From contig NC_135562.1 in assembly GCF_964340395.1 (NCBI RefSeq), positions 7,668,634-7,732,633 of the forward strand: a DNA stretch of 64,000 nt, read 5' to 3'. Shown here one piece after another: positions 62,001 to 64,000 of this stretch. A program made the position numbers and the translations under genes. This DNA comes from Glandiceps talaboti. Taxonomy: Eukaryota > Hemichordata > Enteropneusta > Spengelidae. The notes beneath the pieces were generated by a model. The model did no database searches, was not told where the DNA came from, and was given only the letters and a program-made list of their open reading frames with translations. Position 1 is the stretch's first letter; each line of letters starts with the position of its first letter.

Positions 62001-62934
62001 ACACAGATTACAATGACCTTGTTATTATTCTCCAGGGAGATTACTAAATATGAACTTATTGATTGCCATGTTATTATTGATTATTTTGTTTTCTCAAAAC
62101 CTCAGGTCCACAGATCTATATTGCATTATATGACTATGAAGCTAGGATACAGGACGATCTCACATTTAGGAAAGGAGAACACCTTCAGGTTTTGAATAAC
62201 AGGTAAAGTTACAACTGTTGACATGAGACCATGGATGAACGAAAACTGTTACAAACAGGGAAAGTTAAACAACCGAATTGGATTAATAACACTTGGCTCA
62301 GCATGTTGGAAGTACAGAGACTTGTATTACATTCCATCAGTTGATAAAAACAGTTTTATGGCCACTTTACATAATAGTTCACTGCCCCTGGCATTTCATG
62401 TACACATAAAGAGGCCATAAAACTGCAAACCATGAAATGTAATACAAGTCTATGTACTTCCAACATGCTGTGCCAAGTGTTATTAATTCCAATCATTTGT
62501 TTACTTTCCCTGTTTGTGACAGGTTCTGTTCATCCATAGTCTGATGTCAACAGTTGTATGAAACAAAACATTCATTTTACAAAACTCAACCACAAGGTTT
62601 GCTTTATCATTCTGATCACCTTATCAGCACACCAGGGGTGAAAAACAAATGCACAAACAACACAAAGATGAAAAAGAAAAAAAAAATGTATTTTTTTGAG
62701 TATGGTTCAAACATTATAGATGAAATATTACAGTGAAATTTCATATCAGTAAATGTTGTGTAAGTTGTCTAGCATTTCTTCACTGTTTAACTTTTTGTAA
62801 CCCTTTCATGTTATTGGTTGCATTTTATCCAACAGTGATGGTGATTGGTGGCTGGCGAAATTATTGACCAGTAAGAAAGAAGGTTATGTACCAAGTAATT
62901 ACATAGCAGCGTTGAAGAGTATCAATGCAGAAGA
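59075..62934 (+). CDS. Second Src-family kinase, 5' part (unique N-terminus and SH3), runs off the right end
   Basis: Coding exons 59129-59333, 62106-62202 and 62836-62934 are all GT-AG and phase-consistent. The last ends in phase 2 (GAA GA), as expected before the SH2 exon. ATG at 59129 follows a probable 5'-UTR acceptor (TTTTCAG at 59068-59074), so a non-coding first exon lies upstream. The protein starts [10 protein letters not shown]: Gly2 fits N-myristoylation and Cys3/Cys4 fit palmitoylation, for membrane anchoring. Residues 5-68 form a Gly/Ser/Gln-rich unique region. The SH3 domain spans about 71-131, with ALYDY (75-79), the DDLTFRKGE loop (85-93), DGDWW (102-106) and PSNY (120-123). 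The SH3-SH2 connector KSINAEE resembles Src42A-type kinases. SH2 and kinase domains are beyond 64,000. It is a separate gene from the kinase at 930-4146: same strand, first codon here versus last codon there. Confidence 0.93.
59300..59490 (+). repeat. Duplicated exon end and donor of the second kinase
   Basis: Exon 1 ends GACCAGCCTGCTCCTCAACA ... ACAG|GGTAAGCAAACTACGGTGTT. About 120 bp downstream, GACCAGCGTACCTTACAACA + ACAGGGTAAGCAAATGACAG + TGTCTTCTGT repeats the last exon bases, the GTAAGC donor and the start of the intron. Confidence 0.75.
59810..59945 (+). repeat. ~45-bp degenerate tandem array, ~4 units
   Basis: Units contain (A/G)GCTGTAATT(T/C)ATA and TTTACACAATG-like ends. The array is intronic to the second kinase. 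Confidence 0.75.
60349..60465. repeat. Imperfect inverted repeat in a kinase intron
   Basis: TTAGTATTGAATTCCAAACA + CAAA pairs with TTTGTGTTTGGCAAAAGTTC + AATTCAATACTA. The small Lys-rich open frame across it is not supported as an exon. Confidence 0.6.
61076..61165. mobile_element. MITE family B, copy 3
   Basis: GTGTAAAGGTATGCCGTGAT + GGGATGCCCTCACACATCGG ... GGCCAGTGAGGACGAAGCG. The 3' end is degraded. Intronic. Confidence 0.7.
61402..61803. mobile_element. ~400-bp MITE with long inverted ends
   Basis: The left end CAATAGCGCTGTTTCAAAGT + GTTTTGC ... GCACTCACTCTAGGTATCGT + AGGTCGCA pairs with the right end TGCGACCTACCTAAAGTGAG + TGTGCCACCC ... GCAAAACATTTCTAAAACAG + CGCTATT. The two open frames inside (61,304-61,531 and 61,604-61,789) are not transposase-like. 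Confidence 0.82.
62211..62557. mobile_element. 347-bp foldback MITE abutting an SH3 exon donor
   Basis: Starts ACAACTGTTGACATGAGACC and ends GTCTGATGTCAACAGTTGT. Long arms pair (GGGAAAGTTAAACAA..GAATTGGATTAATAACACTT with its partner near 62,470-62,510; TGTTGGAAGTACA..GACTTGTATTACATT with its partner near 62,430). It begins 8 bp after the donor GT at 62203-62204. The arms enclose GTTTTATGGCC / GGCCATAAAAC. Confidence 0.88.
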
Positions 62935-63000
62935 GTAAGTATATCATTTCCTTTAAAAACTTGATGAGATAAATATAAATATCCTCTGTCTAATAAGTAG

Positions 63001-63100
63001 TCTGTAAGGTACGCCGTGACGGTGCGCCCTCAAACATCGGCCAACCCCTAACACGGGCCGGTGAGGGCGAAACGTCACGACGTATCTTACAGTCTATCTA
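63001..63100. mobile_element. MITE family B, copy 4 (most intact hairpin)
   Basis: TCTGTAAGGTACGCCGTGAC + GGTGCGCCCTCAAACATCGG + CCAACCCC on the left; GGGCCGGTGAGGGCGAAACG + TCACGACGTATCTTACAG on the right. Both the outer (CTGTAAGGTACG / CGTATCTTACAG) and inner (GCCCTCAAACATCGGCC / GGCCGGTGAGGGC) arms pair. It lies about 65 bp after the SH3 exon's donor. Confidence 0.82.
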
Positions 63101-64000
63101 ATAAGGTGATAGAAAGACCTGTTGCTGGTTCCAAGATGCATTGCACGTCTTTCCATGTATACAATGCCATGTATTGTGTACGCACTGAGGGATTTGCACG
63201 CAGTACTCAGAATTAGTGCCTTGAATGCCTTGAGGCCAGTATCATTCCATAATGTGCAAACACTGTGTTTTTAGTGATCTATGTAGAATATACTAACAGA
63301 GGCTGAGCCTTGACAGTAACTTCAAACATTGAGGCATGCAGGAGGACTCAAACATGAAAAGTGAACTTAAATAGTTCATTGTTTTTGTAAAATTAAAATA
63401 ATCATTCCTATGAGTTCACGTTGTTATCAGTAATATTTTTCCTTCATACTTTAACTTATGGATGCCCCAGCCCAAAAAAATACTACCCTATAACTTGCAA
63501 ATGTAGCTTTGTGGAATACTGTGACAAAGGCCAAGCCTTGACAGTAACTACAAAAAATTGAAGCATGCAGGAAAGTACTACGTTTTAGACATCATCTGAA
63601 AAATTGTCATGTAAATGATTGTTTTTGACACAGTGTCCCTGTTGAGTCAACAAACTATCACTATTCATATTGTCATTTGTGCAATACTCATGGGCAAGAG
63701 GTCACTGGGGGTCATACACGGCCATTGTTATAGGACATGGTTTAGGAAAATTGCCAGAGTTTGTTTTTCTATAGAGAGGTATTTACACTGTAACTCTATT
63801 TGTATATTCTGTTATACTTCCTTTTCTTTTGTCTGACTCTCTTCCTTTTAAAATAAGTTTATTGTTTACTGTGAATACTGCAACAGTTAAAAGGTGCTCA
63901 CTATTTTCGTATGCCCCGAACAAAGTGAAAGTGTAGAACTTTACAGTAGTAAACATTTTCCCACCAACTTTTTTTATTGAAATAATTTTTTTTTAATTTT
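63101..64000. other. Intron of the second kinase, right window edge
   Basis: No SH2-type exon was recognised. Two diverged copies of a segment with GCCTTGACAGTAACT and GAAGCATGCAGGA (63,307-63,345 and 63,533-63,572) suggest a local direct repeat about 225 bp apart. Confidence 0.5.

Overview
This is a eukaryotic, animal (metazoan) window. It has short exons of about 60-220 bp with GT-AG introns, AT-rich introns and intergenic DNA, and many microsatellites, tandem arrays and short inverted-repeat (MITE-like) elements. Two of the genes are Src-family tyrosine kinases, which are holozoan/animal genes. The class I HDAC is close to vertebrate HDAC1/2, which fits an invertebrate deuterostome such as a hemichordate or a lancelet. 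The species cannot be fixed from the sequence alone, and no bacterial-style operons, CRISPR arrays or viral genes were seen.

Layout. (1) 1-4146, plus strand: the last five coding exons (complete kinase domain and C-tail) of a Src-family kinase whose 5' part lies outside the window, followed by an AU-rich 3' flank. (2) 4.2-18.1 kb: mostly repeats and MITEs, with weak evidence for one or more small-exon plus-strand genes. The best piece is a phase-compatible exon pair at 10.22-10.99 kb; a second chain runs from 13.97 to 18.07 kb. (3) 18,898-28,163, minus strand: a 12-exon gene for an SDS22-type leucine-rich-repeat protein. (4) 28.2-33 kb: a repeat-bearing spacer with a CpG-richer part near 29-29.8 kb. 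(5) 32,981-43,614, minus strand: a complete 15-exon HDAC1/2 orthologue of 562 residues, with all catalytic residues and a long K/E-rich tail. (6) 43.6-59.1 kb: a gene-poor spacer with many repeats and a 3' tRNA-Leu-like fragment. (7) 59,129-62,934, plus strand: the first three coding exons (myristoylated N-terminus and SH3) of a second Src-family kinase that runs off the right edge.

The two kinases lie head-to-tail about 55 kb apart and flank an LRR gene and an HDAC gene on the opposite strand. I found no sign that these genes form one pathway. The kinases act in tyrosine signalling at membranes, the HDAC in nuclear corepressor complexes, and the LRR protein is probably a protein-interaction scaffold.

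I found no clearly new biochemical system. The most interesting patterns are: repeated local duplication of exon-intron junctions at four sites in three genes; satellite arrays whose monomers are, or sit inside or beside, foldback elements; a possible mutually exclusive exon cluster in the LRR gene; and unannotated small-exon coding candidates between 7 and 18 kb. All gene models are ab initio, built from splice signals, phase continuity and recognised motifs, without transcript or database support.
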